From [Clostridium] hylemonae DSM 15053 (GTDB lineage: Bacteria; Bacillota; Clostridia; Lachnospirales; Lachnospiraceae): 64,000 nucleotides of DNA. Shown in pieces: positions 1 to 7,598 of this stretch. Position numbers and translations under genes: made by a program. Location of the stretch: the NCBI RefSeq assembly GCF_008281175.1, contig NZ_CP036524.1, forward strand, positions 1,674,001 to 1,738,000, written 5' to 3'. The notes under the pieces are model-generated. The model was not told where the DNA came from, searched no databases, and saw only the letters and a program-made list of their open reading frames with translations. Within the stretch, counting starts at the first letter, position 1. Every line of letters starts with the position of its first letter.

Positions 1-216
1 CGCCTCGTCGGACTAAGCGCGCTCATGACGACGACGGTGGTCAGCATGGAGCGTACGATAAAGCTCCTTCGCAGGGATAAGCCGGACTGCAAAGTCATGG
101 TGGGCGGAGCGGTGCTGAACGAAGAATATGCGGAAATGATCGGCGCAGATTTTTACGGGAAGGACGCGATGCAGTCTGTTTATTACGCGCAGAAGATCTT
201 GCAGACAGCGGAGTAA
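1..216 (+). CDS. C-terminal fragment of a cobalamin-binding protein (MetH-like)
   Basis: The open frame runs in from the left edge and stops at TAA 214-216, so only the last 71 residues are visible. The segment 'VGLSALMTTTVVSM' followed by 'KVMVGGAVLNEEYAEMIGAD' matches the end of a B12-binding Rossmann domain, where the GLSALMTTT strand and the MVGG loop line the corrinoid tail. Such domains sit at the C-terminus of short methionine synthases (homocysteine methyltransferase plus B12 domain) in Lachnospiraceae, and also in free corrinoid proteins of methyltransferase systems. The VLNEEYA wording favours the methionine-synthase type, but the catalytic part lies outside the window and cannot be checked. 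Confidence 0.75.
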   Translation, partial: RLVGLSALMTTTVVSMERTIKLLRRDKPDCKVMVGGAVLNEEYAEMIGADFYGKDAMQSVYYAQKILQTAE

Positions 217-294
217 GATGAGTACCGGCGCTGCCGTAGTCTAAGCGGGGAATAAATTGCGCTTCATGTTTTTGATTTAGTACAAGTGCGGTTG

Positions 295-323
295 TTGACA
301 GAAATTTAACGATTCAGTATAGT
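295..323 (+). promoter_or_regulatory. Promoter of the hydrogenase gene
   Basis: TTGACA (295-300) and TATAGT (318-323) are separated by exactly 17 bases. The hydrogenase start lies about 45 bases downstream with AGGAGG at 355-360. No operator dyad is obvious. Confidence 0.7.
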
Positions 324-370
324 GGTGGAAGAAGTAAATTAGTGGAAAATATTCAGGAGGAAACTGCTTT

Positions 371-1882
371 ATGATGAGAGGACTGGATACGACGGTCAGG
401 AAGCTGAGAAGAAGAGTATTCGAGGAAGTTGCCAGACTTGGTTTTAAGGCGAATGCAGAGACGCTGAACGATGATATGGAGGCTATTCCTTATAAGATGG
501 TAAATGAAGATACCGCGAAGTACAGGGAGAGTGTGTACCGGGCCCGGGCGGTCGTGCGGGAAAGGCTGAGACTGGCCATGGGGCTGTCTCTTCGGCCGGA
601 GAATAAGCCGGTGCATCTGACCGCCGGCGTGGAATCCAGTAATATTTCCGACAAATATTATGAGCCGCCTCTCATGCAGGTGATACCTTCTGCCTGTGAA
701 GCGTGTGAAGAGCGGGGATATGAGGTCAGCAACATGTGTAAGGGCTGCCTGGCTCATCCGTGTATGGAAGTCTGTCCGAAGGACGCTGTTTCCATGGTAA
801 AGGGCCGTTCTTACATTGACCAGGAGAAGTGTATCAAATGCGGTAAGTGTAAGTCTGTCTGCCCCTATGACGCTATTTCAAGGAAAGAACGCCCGTGCCA
901 GAAGGCGTGCGGCGTGGGAGCGATAGAATCGGACAACTGCGGGCGCGCGCGCATCAACAATGAAAAGTGTGTATCATGCGGAATGTGTATGGTGAGCTGT
1001 CCGTTCGGCGCCATATCGGACAAGTCGCAGATATTCCAGCTGGCCCGCGCGCTTACAGAGGGGGATGAGATCGTAGCTGAGATCGCGCCGGCCTTTGCCG
1101 GCCAGTTCGGGGACAATATCACGCCGAGAAATCTAAAGGCCGCGCTTCAGGAACTGGGATTTTCAGAGGTGTACGAGGTGGCTCTGGGCGCCGACATCGG
1201 GGCGGTGGCGGAGGCACATCATTATGTCAATAAAGTGACAACAGGAGAGCTTCCTTTCCTTCTTACTTCCTGCTGTCCGTCCTGGGCCATGCTTGCCAAG
1301 AAGTATTTCCCGGATCTGATCGACCAGGTTTCACAGGAGCTGACGCCGATGGTGGCCACCGCCCGGACGATCAAACAGGAACACCCGGAGGCAAGGGTGG
1401 TATTTGTAGGTCCCTGCGCGGCGAAGAAGCTGGAGGCTATGCGCAGGACCGTCCGAAGCGATGTGGATTTCGTAATAACTTTTGAGGAGCTTCAGGCGAT
1501 GTTTGACGCGAAAGAGATAGACCTGACCAAATATGAGGCGGAATCCTCCTTCCACAATGCGACCGGGGCCGGGCGCGGTTATGCGGTAGCCGGCGGTGTG
1601 GCGGAAGCCATCGAAAAATGTGTGAAGGAATACTATCCGGGCGTGGAAGTGAGTATTGAACACGCGGAAGGACTTGCAGAGTGCAAGAAGACGCTGGCGC
1701 TGGCAAAGGCAGGGAAGATGAACGGCTGTCTCATTGAAGGAATGGGCTGTCCGGGCGGCTGCGTGGCCGGGGCCGGAACGAACATCCAGGTTGTGAAAGC
1801 GCAGAAAAAGATAAAAGAGTTCGTGGCAGCATCCTCGAAACAGCTGCCGCCGAAAGAGTTAGAAGAAATAGAGCTGAAATAA
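371..1882 (+). CDS. [FeFe]-hydrogenase-like protein with ferredoxin clusters (group B type)
   Basis: 503 residues. The N-terminal third carries cysteine clusters for several [4Fe-4S] centres: C123/126/131/135, C154/157/160/164, C176/180/190 and C200/203/206/210. The C-terminal half has the three H-cluster signatures: TSCCPSW (299-305), GPCAAKK (347-353) and EGMGCPGGCVAGAG (456-469). Canonical group A enzymes have MPCxxKK in the second motif and GGG in the third. The GPC and GAG variants point to the less studied group B of anaerobic Firmicutes, which probably couples ferredoxin to H2 in the cytoplasm. It is monocistronic behind its own promoter, and no HydE/F/G maturase is in the window. AGGAGG ends 10 bases before the chosen ATG. 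A second ATG follows at once. Confidence 0.88.
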   Translation: MMRGLDTTVRKLRRRVFEEVARLGFKANAETLNDDMEAIPYKMVNEDTAKYRESVYRARAVVRERLRLAMGLSLRPENKPVHLTAGVESSNISDKYYEPPLMQVIPSACEACEERGYEVSNMCKGCLAHPCMEVCPKDAVSMVKGRSYIDQEKCIKCGKCKSVCPYDAISRKERPCQKACGVGAIESDNCGRARINNEKCVSCGMCMVSCPFGAISDKSQIFQLARALTEGDEIVAEIAPAFAGQFGDNITPRNLKAALQELGFSEVYEVALGADIGAVAEAHHYVNKVTTGELPFLLTSCCPSWAMLAKKYFPDLIDQVSQELTPMVATARTIKQEHPEARVVFVGPCAAKKLEAMRRTVRSDVDFVITFEELQAMFDAKEIDLTKYEAESSFHNATGAGRGYAVAGGVAEAIEKCVKEYYPGVEVSIEHAEGLAECKKTLALAKAGKMNGCLIEGMGCPGGCVAGAGTNIQVVKAQKKIKEFVAASSKQLPPKELEEIELK

Positions 1883-1888
1883 CAGCCA

Positions 1889-1962
1889 GGGACAGGGCAA
1901 AATGAGCTGGGGACGGGGGAAAATCGATTTTCCCCCGTCCCCAGCTCATTTTGCCCTGTCCC
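1889..1962 (+). repeat. Perfect 74-bp palindrome, family 1 (GGGGAC type)
   Basis: Two 37-base arms are exact reverse complements around the centre ATCGAT (1923-1928). The arm has the layout GGGACAGGGC - AAAATGAGCT - GGGGACGGGGG. It begins six bases after the hydrogenase stop and ends six bases before the alaS -35 box, so it probably acts as a terminator although no U-run follows. Related copies lie at 12313-12388 and 13768-13809. Confidence 0.9.
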
Positions 1963-1968
1963 CGCCCG

Positions 1969-1997
1969 TTGACAAACAGCCGGGTTCTCTTTATAAT
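1969..1997 (+). promoter_or_regulatory. Promoter of alaS
   Basis: TTGACA (1969-1974), a 17-base spacer and TATAAT (1992-1997) form a consensus promoter. The leader is only about 70 bases, too short for a T-box. Confidence 0.8.
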
Positions 1998-2072
1998 TAA
2001 GACTTAAGTATCAAATAGTCCCGGACGCTTGCGGCTGACGGGGATTTTGGATATAGAAGCAGGAGGGCATAT

Positions 2073-4712
2073 ATGCAGAAATACGGAGTAAATGAATTGA
2101 GGAAAATGTTCCTGGAGTATTTTGAGAGTAAGGGACATCTGATTATGAAGAGTTTTTCACTCGTACCGCACAATGATAAGAGTCTGTTGCTGATCAACTC
2201 GGGAATGGCGCCGCTGAAGCCATATTTTACCGGCCAGGAGATTCCGCCGAAAAAGCGGGTCACTACGTGCCAGAAATGTATTCGTACAGGCGACATTGAA
2301 AATGTAGGAAAGACTGCCAGGCACGGGACGTTTTTCGAGATGCTCGGCAATTTCTCGTTTGGGGATTATTTTAAAAAGGAGTCCATCCGCTGGACGTGGG
2401 AGTTTTTGACAGATGTGGTCGGCCTTGAGCCGGACAGGCTCTATCCGTCTGTCTATCTGGATGACGATGAAGCCTGGGAGATCTGGAACAAGGATATAGG
2501 GATCGCACCGGAGCGGATCTTCCGTTTTGGAAAAGAGGACAATTTCTGGGAGCATGGTTCAGGACCGTGCGGGCCTTGCTCGGAAGTATATTATGACCGA
2601 GGGCCAAAATACGGCTGCGGCAGTCCGGATTGTACGGTGGGCTGTGAATGCGACCGGTATATGGAGATCTGGAACAATGTATTTACCCAATTTGACAATG
2701 ACGGCAATAATAATTATACGGAGCTTGAACAGAAAAATATAGATACCGGCATGGGTCTGGAACGTCTGGCCTGTGTTGTACAGGGCGTGGATTCCATGTT
2801 TGATATTGATACGATCAAAGCGCTCAGAGACCATGTCTGCCACATTACAAAGACAGAATATGGACAGGATGATGAGACAGATGTATCCCTGCGCGTTATC
2901 ACAGACCATATCCGCTCTGTGACCTTTATGATCTCGGACGGAATTATGCCGTCCAATGAAGGAAGGGGCTATGTACTGCGCCGTCTGCTGCGCCGCGCGT
3001 GCCGTCATGGAAGGCTGCTCGGCGTGGAAGGAGAATTCCTCGTAGAGCTGGCCCGTACTGTTATTGAAGGCTCCAGAGACGGATATCCCGAACTGGAAGA
3101 AAAGAAAGATTTTATATTTAAAGTCATAGCAAAGGAAGAGGAACAGTTTAACAAAACGATAGATCAGGGACTGTCTATTCTTGCTGAGATGGAAGCAGAG
3201 ATGGAGAAGAACGGGGAAAAAACACTGTCGGGCGATCATGCGTTCAAGCTCTATGACACGTACGGATTTCCGCTGGACCTCACAAAAGAAATTCTTGAGG
3301 AGAAGGGCCTGTCTGTCGATGAAGAAGGCTTCAGGGCGTCTATGGAAGTTCAGCGCCGGACGGCGAGAGAAGCAAGAGAGGTGACGAACTATATGGGCGC
3401 GGACGCTACGGTGTATGAGTCCATCGCTCCGGAGGTAACGTCAGAGTTTGTCGGCTACGATAATCTGAGCTTTGAATCTTCTGTGACAGTTCTCACGACA
3501 GAGACGGAGATCACAGATGCATTGTCAGATGGAGACAGGGGGACGGTATTTGTAGAGAAGACACCGCTTTATGCCACGAGCGGCGGCCAGGAGGCTGATA
3601 AAGGGTATATACGTACGGCGGACGGAGAATTCCGTGTGGAGGATGTTGTAAAGCTTTTAGGCGGCAAGATCGGTCATGTCGGCTATGTGACAAAAGGTAT
3701 GATCAAGACAGGAGATACGGTTACACTTGAGGTCGATGAGGAGAACAGGGCGCTGTCCGCGAGAAACCACAGCGCGACACATCTGCTTCATAAAGCGCTG
3801 CGGACTGTCCTTGGAACACATGTAGAGCAGGCCGGTTCTTCTGTAAATGCAGAGAGGCTCCGCTTTGATTTCACTCATTTCTCCGCGTTGACGAAGGAGG
3901 AACTGAAGAAGGTCGAAGAGATCGTCAATGCGCAGATCATGGCTGCTCTGCCGGTCAAGGTAGAAAATCTGCCGATCGAGGAAGCAAGAAAGACAGGAGC
4001 GGCTGCGCTGTTTGGGGAAAAATATGGCGATATCGTACGTGTTGTCAGCATGGGAGATTTTTCTGTAGAGTTCTGCGGCGGTACGCATGTGGAAAATACC
4101 GGTGTCATCACGGCGTTTAAGATCATTTCCGAGACGGGCGTCGCAGCCGGTGTGCGCCGGATCGAAGCGCTGACATCCAAGGGGCTGCTGGACTATTACG
4201 ACGAGCTTGAGAAGCGGCTTGCGGAGGCGGCAAAGCTTGTAAAAGCCTCACCGGATAAGCTTGCGGAAAAAATCACACATCTTCTGGCAGAGAACAAGAC
4301 ACTGCACAGTGAGGTGGAAAGCCTTAAGAGCAAGCTCGCTCAAGATGCAATGGGCGATGTGATGGATCAGGTCACAGAAGTGAAAGGCGTGAAACTCCTT
4401 GCCACGGAAGTGGAGGGAGTGGATATGAACGGACTGCGCGACCTCGGCGACCAGTTGAAGGATAAGCTGGGCGAAGGAGTGATCGTCATTGCATCCGCTG
4501 CCGGAGGGAAGGTAAATCTGATGGCAACTGCCACGAAGGGCGCCATAGAAAAAGGAGCCCACGCCGGAAACCTTATCAAAGCGATCGCAGGCCTTGTCGG
4601 CGGCGGAGGCGGAGGACGCCCGAACATGGCGCAGGCCGGAGGTAAAAATCCGGACGGAATCAGCAGCGCGATCGCCAAAGCGGGAGAAGTTCTTGAGGAA
4701 CAGTTATCATAG
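2073..4712 (+). CDS. alaS: Alanyl-tRNA synthetase
   Basis: 879 residues, the normal full length. The class II catalytic domain comes first. The editing domain has HSATHLLH near residue 566 and CGGTH near 668, which together provide the zinc/editing ligands. The C-terminal DHHA1-type domain ends with a glycine-rich stretch (GGGGGGRPNMAQAGG) typical of AlaRS. The enzyme charges tRNA-Ala and clears mischarged Ser/Gly. AGGAGG (2061-2066) precedes the ATG. The gene appears to be transcribed alone, since a palindrome lies upstream and a new promoter starts 49 bases after its stop. Confidence 0.98.
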   Translation: MQKYGVNELRKMFLEYFESKGHLIMKSFSLVPHNDKSLLLINSGMAPLKPYFTGQEIPPKKRVTTCQKCIRTGDIENVGKTARHGTFFEMLGNFSFGDYFKKESIRWTWEFLTDVVGLEPDRLYPSVYLDDDEAWEIWNKDIGIAPERIFRFGKEDNFWEHGSGPCGPCSEVYYDRGPKYGCGSPDCTVGCECDRYMEIWNNVFTQFDNDGNNNYTELEQKNIDTGMGLERLACVVQGVDSMFDIDTIKALRDHVCHITKTEYGQDDETDVSLRVITDHIRSVTFMISDGIMPSNEGRGYVLRRLLRRACRHGRLLGVEGEFLVELARTVIEGSRDGYPELEEKKDFIFKVIAKEEEQFNKTIDQGLSILAEMEAEMEKNGEKTLSGDHAFKLYDTYGFPLDLTKEILEEKGLSVDEEGFRASMEVQRRTAREAREVTNYMGADATVYESIAPEVTSEFVGYDNLSFESSVTVLTTETEITDALSDGDRGTVFVEKTPLYATSGGQEADKGYIRTADGEFRVEDVVKLLGGKIGHVGYVTKGMIKTGDTVTLEVDEENRALSARNHSATHLLHKALRTVLGTHVEQAGSSVNAERLRFDFTHFSALTKEELKKVEEIVNAQIMAALPVKVENLPIEEARKTGAAALFGEKYGDIVRVVSMGDFSVEFCGGTHVENTGVITAFKIISETGVAAGVRRIEALTSKGLLDYYDELEKRLAEAAKLVKASPDKLAEKITHLLAENKTLHSEVESLKSKLAQDAMGDVMDQVTEVKGVKLLATEVEGVDMNGLRDLGDQLKDKLGEGVIVIASAAGGKVNLMATATKGAIEKGAHAGNLIKAIAGLVGGGGGGRPNMAQAGGKNPDGISSAIAKAGEVLEEQLS

Positions 4713-4760
4713 GGCATAAACTTCTTTGTCATAAGATTAACGTCATAAAAATAACTATGG

Positions 4761-4789
4761 TTGACAAATTTACCGGGCACACATATACT
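4761..4789 (+). promoter_or_regulatory. Promoter of the riboswitch-permease transcript
   Basis: TTGACA (4761-4766) and TATACT (4784-4789) have a 17-base spacer. Transcription would begin near 4796, just before the riboswitch. Confidence 0.75.
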
Positions 4790-4799
4790 AAGTAAAGAA

Positions 4800-4984
4800 T
4801 AAAGCCAGGTGAAGCGGCGAGGAAGATTTCTGCCTGATATACGGCAGAAAACCGATGAAGCAATTGGGAAGGCTCCTAATCTTTCCAAGAAACTTTCAGG
4901 TGCAGGTACCCGCCGTGGATGGGACTCTGGAAAGAGCCTTTAAAGGCCACCGTAGAAGTAAAGCTTTCAGGTAAAAATACAGAG
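4800..4984 (+). promoter_or_regulatory. Tandem glycine riboswitch
   Basis: Two consecutive aptamers are recognisable. The first (about 4804-4913) has GGAAGA, CCGATGAAGCAA and AAACTTTCAGGTGCAGG. The second (about 4914-4984) has ACTCTGGAAAGAG, CACCGTAGAAG and AGCTTTCAGGTAAAAATACAGAG. These follow the glycine riboswitch pattern GGAGAG / CCGAAG / CTCTCAGG. The closing helix of the second aptamer pairs CTCTG (4925-4929) with CAGAG (4980-4984). That 3' strand overlaps the start of the following terminator stem, so ligand binding should block termination (an ON switch, inferred). Confidence 0.88.
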
Positions 4985-5023
4985 GGTATAGGATACGCTA
5001 TCAGTACGCCTATACCCTCTTTT
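4981..5023 (+). terminator. Riboswitch-controlled intrinsic terminator
   Basis: AGAGGGTATAGG (4981-4992) pairs with CCTATACCCTCT (5009-5020) and is followed by a short T-run. Four bases of its 5' arm are shared with the last aptamer helix, the classic mutually exclusive arrangement. Confidence 0.85.
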
Positions 5024-5024
5024 G

Positions 5025-5096
5025 TATTGTCTGAATAGTGTGAGAATCTTCATAGGGGTCAGACCCCTGTGGGCAAAGGGGTCTGACCCCTATGAA
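5025..5096 (+). repeat. Palindromic repeat, family 2 (GGGGTCAGACCCC type), copy 1
   Basis: Twenty-base arms (5049-5068 and 5077-5096) are perfect reverse complements around an 8-base loop GTGGGCAA. Each arm itself contains the small palindrome GGGGTCAGACCCC. About 25 bases on the left (from 5025) are also shared with the copy at 33709-33776. It lies between the riboswitch terminator and the permease ribosome site, so it is part of the permease mRNA leader. Confidence 0.88.
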
Positions 5097-5120
5097 AATT
5101 TCGGCGAAGGAGAATGTATT

Positions 5121-6485
5121 ATGGAACAAAAACGGGAATTGAAGAAAAATTTAGGTGTGGCGACTGCCATGGCTCTGGTCGTGGGCTGTGTGATCGGGTC
5201 CGGCGTGTTTTTTAAGCCGCAGGCTATTTATACGGCAACGGGAGGGGCTCCCGGGCTTGGAATGATCGCCTGGGTCATCACAGGTCTCGCAAGTATTGCC
5301 GCGGCTCTTACTTTTGCGGAAGTAGCGATCATGATACCGAAGACAGGGGGAATGGTTGCTTACCTGGAAGAAATCTATAATCCGGTAGTTGGCTTTCTGG
5401 CGGGATGGGTACAGACGATCCTGTTTTACCCTGCTATGATCTCGGCGCTTGCGGTTGTGTGCGCGCAGCAGGCAGGTCTTTTTATCGGGGAAGGCTTTAC
5501 TGTGCCGCTTGCGATCGGCATCATAATTTTGATCATATTTTTAAATAACCTCGGCTCGAAGGTCGGGGGGAGCATCCAGGTTGTATTTACCATATGTAAA
5601 CTGATCCCGCTCATTCTTCTGATGATTTTTGGATTTGTAAAAGGCAGCGGCGCAAACCCCATCTTCAGCCCTATGGTTGGTGACGGACTGAGTCCGGCGG
5701 TGGTGCTCGGGCAGCTCATGGTCGCCATATTATTTGCCTTTGAAGGGTGGACCGGGGTCGGCGCGATCGCGGGAGAGATGAAAAATCCAAGCAGAGACCT
5801 TCCGATCGCGATCGTCGGCGGTGTGTCTGTGATCATGGGCGTATACTTTATCATCAATATCGCTTATCTGTGGGTGCTTCCGGCAAGTGAACTGGCGACG
5901 CTCACGGCTCCGGCATCCGCGGTGGCTCTGAAGGTGTTCGGTGACATCGGCGGGAAGATCATCTCGGTCGGCATCATGATATCCGTGTTCGGAGCCTGCA
6001 ACGGCTTTGTGCTGTCCGGCTCGAGAGTGGCCTATTCTCTGGCAGCGGAAGGCAATTTCCCGTACAGCCGTAATCTTGCGAAGCTGAACAATGCACAGGT
6101 TCCAACAAATTCGATCATCCTCGTCGGCGGGATCGGCTGTATCTATGCCATCAGCGGGCAGTTTAACCTGCTCACAGACCTGGCCGTATTCTCAAGCTGG
6201 ACCTTCTATACGCTGACCTTTATCGGTGTGATGAAGTTAAGGAAAGACCGCCCGGACGCAGTGAGAACATATAAGGTGCCGCTGTACCCGGTCGTGCCCA
6301 TCATTGCTGTCGTCAGCGGAGTGTATGTGATCATTAACCAGCTGTTCATGTCGGGGCTCCAGTCAACGGTGCTCTCAGTGGGAAGTATTGTCATTATGTT
6401 AATAGGCCTTCCGGTGTATTCTGTAGTTATGAAAAACAAAGAAAAGAAAAAAACTGCAGCAAATGCCGAAAAAATATTGACGTAG
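5121..6485 (+). CDS. APC-family amino acid permease
   Basis: 454 residues with about twelve hydrophobic segments, in the inner membrane. The first helix carries GCVIGSGVFF, the substrate-binding glycine motif of APC/LAT transporters (SteT-like). Other typical stretches are 'AWVITGLASIAAALTFAE' and 'FAFEGWTGVGAIAGEMKNPS'. The open frame extends upstream to 5022, but that part runs through the palindromic repeat. GAAGGAGA (5106-5113) fixes the ATG at 5121. Control by a glycine riboswitch suggests the substrate is glycine or a related small amino acid, moved either inwards or, given ON control, outwards. This is inference. The gene stands alone, with the rpsU promoter overlapping its stop. Confidence 0.88.
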   Translation: MEQKRELKKNLGVATAMALVVGCVIGSGVFFKPQAIYTATGGAPGLGMIAWVITGLASIAAALTFAEVAIMIPKTGGMVAYLEEIYNPVVGFLAGWVQTILFYPAMISALAVVCAQQAGLFIGEGFTVPLAIGIIILIIFLNNLGSKVGGSIQVVFTICKLIPLILLMIFGFVKGSGANPIFSPMVGDGLSPAVVLGQLMVAILFAFEGWTGVGAIAGEMKNPSRDLPIAIVGGVSVIMGVYFIINIAYLWVLPASELATLTAPASAVALKVFGDIGGKIISVGIMISVFGACNGFVLSGSRVAYSLAAEGNFPYSRNLAKLNNAQVPTNSIILVGGIGCIYAISGQFNLLTDLAVFSSWTFYTLTFIGVMKLRKDRPDAVRTYKVPLYPVVPIIAVVSGVYVIINQLFMSGLQSTVLSVGSIVIMLIGLPVYSVVMKNKEKKKTAANAEKILT

Positions 6486-6504
6486 TAGAAATATGTGCTA
6501 TAAT
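6477..6504 (+). promoter_or_regulatory. Promoter of rpsU
   Basis: TTGACG (6477-6482) and TATAAT (6499-6504) have a 16-base spacer. The -35 box overlaps the last codons of the permease. Confidence 0.65.
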
Positions 6505-6582
6505 CTTATGTAGTGCAATAAATATACCCGAACAGTCGTATGGTGCACAATATAGGACTGGAGGGAGGTTAGGTGTGAGTCT

Positions 6583-6759
6583 ATGTCAAATGTAATCGTA
6601 AAAGAAAACGAGACGTTAGATAGCGCTTTACGCAGATTCAAAAGAAACTGCGCCAAAGCGGGCATTCAGCAGGAAATTCGTAAAAGAGAACATTACGAAA
6701 AGCCAAGCGTAAGACGTAAGAAAAAGTCTGAAGCTGCTAGAAAACGTAAGTATAACTAA
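6583..6759 (+). CDS. rpsU: 30S ribosomal protein S21
   Basis: 58 residues, the standard size. It starts [20 protein letters not shown] and is followed by a very basic C-terminus with [16 protein letters not shown]21 sits near the 3' end of 16S rRNA and helps initiation. The purine-rich GGAGGGAGG (about 6560-6568) is rather far from the ATG, but no closer start fits. Codon use is AT-richer than in neighbouring genes, as often seen for highly expressed ribosomal proteins. It has its own promoter and terminator. Confidence 0.97.
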   Translation: MSNVIVKENETLDSALRRFKRNCAKAGIQQEIRKREHYEKPSVRRKKKSEAARKRKYN

Positions 6760-6771
6760 TATGTGCAGATA

Positions 6772-6805
6772 AATAGAGTGTTGGGGTACAACACTCTATT
6801 TTTAC
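6772..6805 (+). terminator. Terminator after rpsU
   Basis: A perfect 12-base-pair stem, AATAGAGTGTTG (6772-6783) with CAACACTCTATT (6789-6800), has a 5-base loop and a T-run. Confidence 0.9.
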
Positions 6806-6857
6806 GTTAATGAAACCTTTCGGCAGAAGTACCTAAGGAAGAGCAGAGGTGATAAAC

Positions 6858-7451
6858 ATGTGGTGGAATAAAGTGATATTTGGCTGGAGCGCGTATCATG
6901 TCGTGCTGTGGTTCCTTGTTTACAGTATACTCGGATGGTTTGTGGAATCTGTCTACATGTCATTGTGCAACCGGAAAATAACAAACCGGGGGTTTGCGCG
7001 GTGTCCGGTATGTCCCATTTACGGCGTTGGAGCGCTGACTGTATTTTTTATGCTGCAGCCGTACAGTGAACATCCCGTGAAGCTGTTTTTTATGGGAATG
7101 CTGCTTGCCACGTCTATCGAATTTATCACAGCCGGAATCATGAACAAGATATTCGGTGAGATATGGTGGGATTACCGCCGGAAACCATTTAATTATAAAG
7201 GGATCATATGTCTGGAGAGCTCTATTGCCTGGGGGTTCTACACGCTGGCGTTGTTTGCTTTCCTCCAGAATATGATAGTTGACATCGTGGGTGTCATACC
7301 TGTTATGATAGGAAGGATCGGCGGAAGCATTTTGATCATTGTTTATGCGGTGGATTTCTTCATTACTTTATACAGGGAGAAAAAGGAAGATATTCCGGAA
7401 CGTCTATGGCAGGTAAAGGACAGACTGCTGGACAAGCTGTCGAAGGAATGA
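6858..7451 (+). CDS. Multi-pass membrane protein, putative ABC transporter permease family (PF06541-like)
   Basis: 197 residues with about five membrane segments. 'LVYSILGWFVESVYMS' near the start, 'RGFARCPVCPIYGVGAL' and 'GIICLESSIAWGFYTLALF' are hallmarks of the small family often annotated as CmpB-like permease. Its function is not established, and there is no ATPase partner nearby. An in-frame GTG lies nine bases upstream at 6849, but it falls inside the AGAGGTGAT ribosome site (6845-6852), so ATG 6858 is preferred. The C-terminus (after the last helix) is charged and cytoplasmic by the positive-inside rule. Confidence 0.75.
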   Translation: MWWNKVIFGWSAYHVVLWFLVYSILGWFVESVYMSLCNRKITNRGFARCPVCPIYGVGALTVFFMLQPYSEHPVKLFFMGMLLATSIEFITAGIMNKIFGEIWWDYRRKPFNYKGIICLESSIAWGFYTLALFAFLQNMIVDIVGVIPVMIGRIGGSILIIVYAVDFFITLYREKKEDIPERLWQVKDRLLDKLSKE

Positions 7452-7471
7452 TATACATAGGAAACAACAAT

Positions 7472-7500
7472 TGACGGATCAATGGAAAAGGTCTATACTG
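7472..7500 (+). promoter_or_regulatory. Promoter of the class III aminotransferase gene
   Basis: TTGACG (7472-7477), a 17-base spacer and TATACT (7495-7500). A terminator-like hairpin follows within about 10 bases of the predicted start of transcription. Confidence 0.6.
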
Positions 7501-7515
7501 AAAATGTCACAGACG

Positions 7516-7550
7516 AGGACGTCGTATTTTATATACGGTGTCCTTTTTTT
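7516..7550 (+). terminator. Terminator-like hairpin in the aminotransferase leader
   Basis: AGGACGTCGTAT (7516-7527) pairs, with two mismatches, with ATACGGTGTCCT and is followed by seven T. It lies between the promoter at 7472-7500 and the gene start at 7599. It could end upstream transcripts or be an attenuator. Confidence 0.65.
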
Positions 7551-7598
7551 ATTTCAGAAAACTGTATATACGGCGCAGAAGAAAGTGAGGAGATTAGT

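Noticed and set aside
1963-2072. T-box leader before alaS
   Set aside because: Only about 70 bases of leader exist, without a specifier loop, T-box sequence or terminator.
5022-5120. Longer N-terminus for the APC permease
   Set aside because: The extension translates the terminator end and the palindromic repeat. A good ribosome site precedes ATG 5121.
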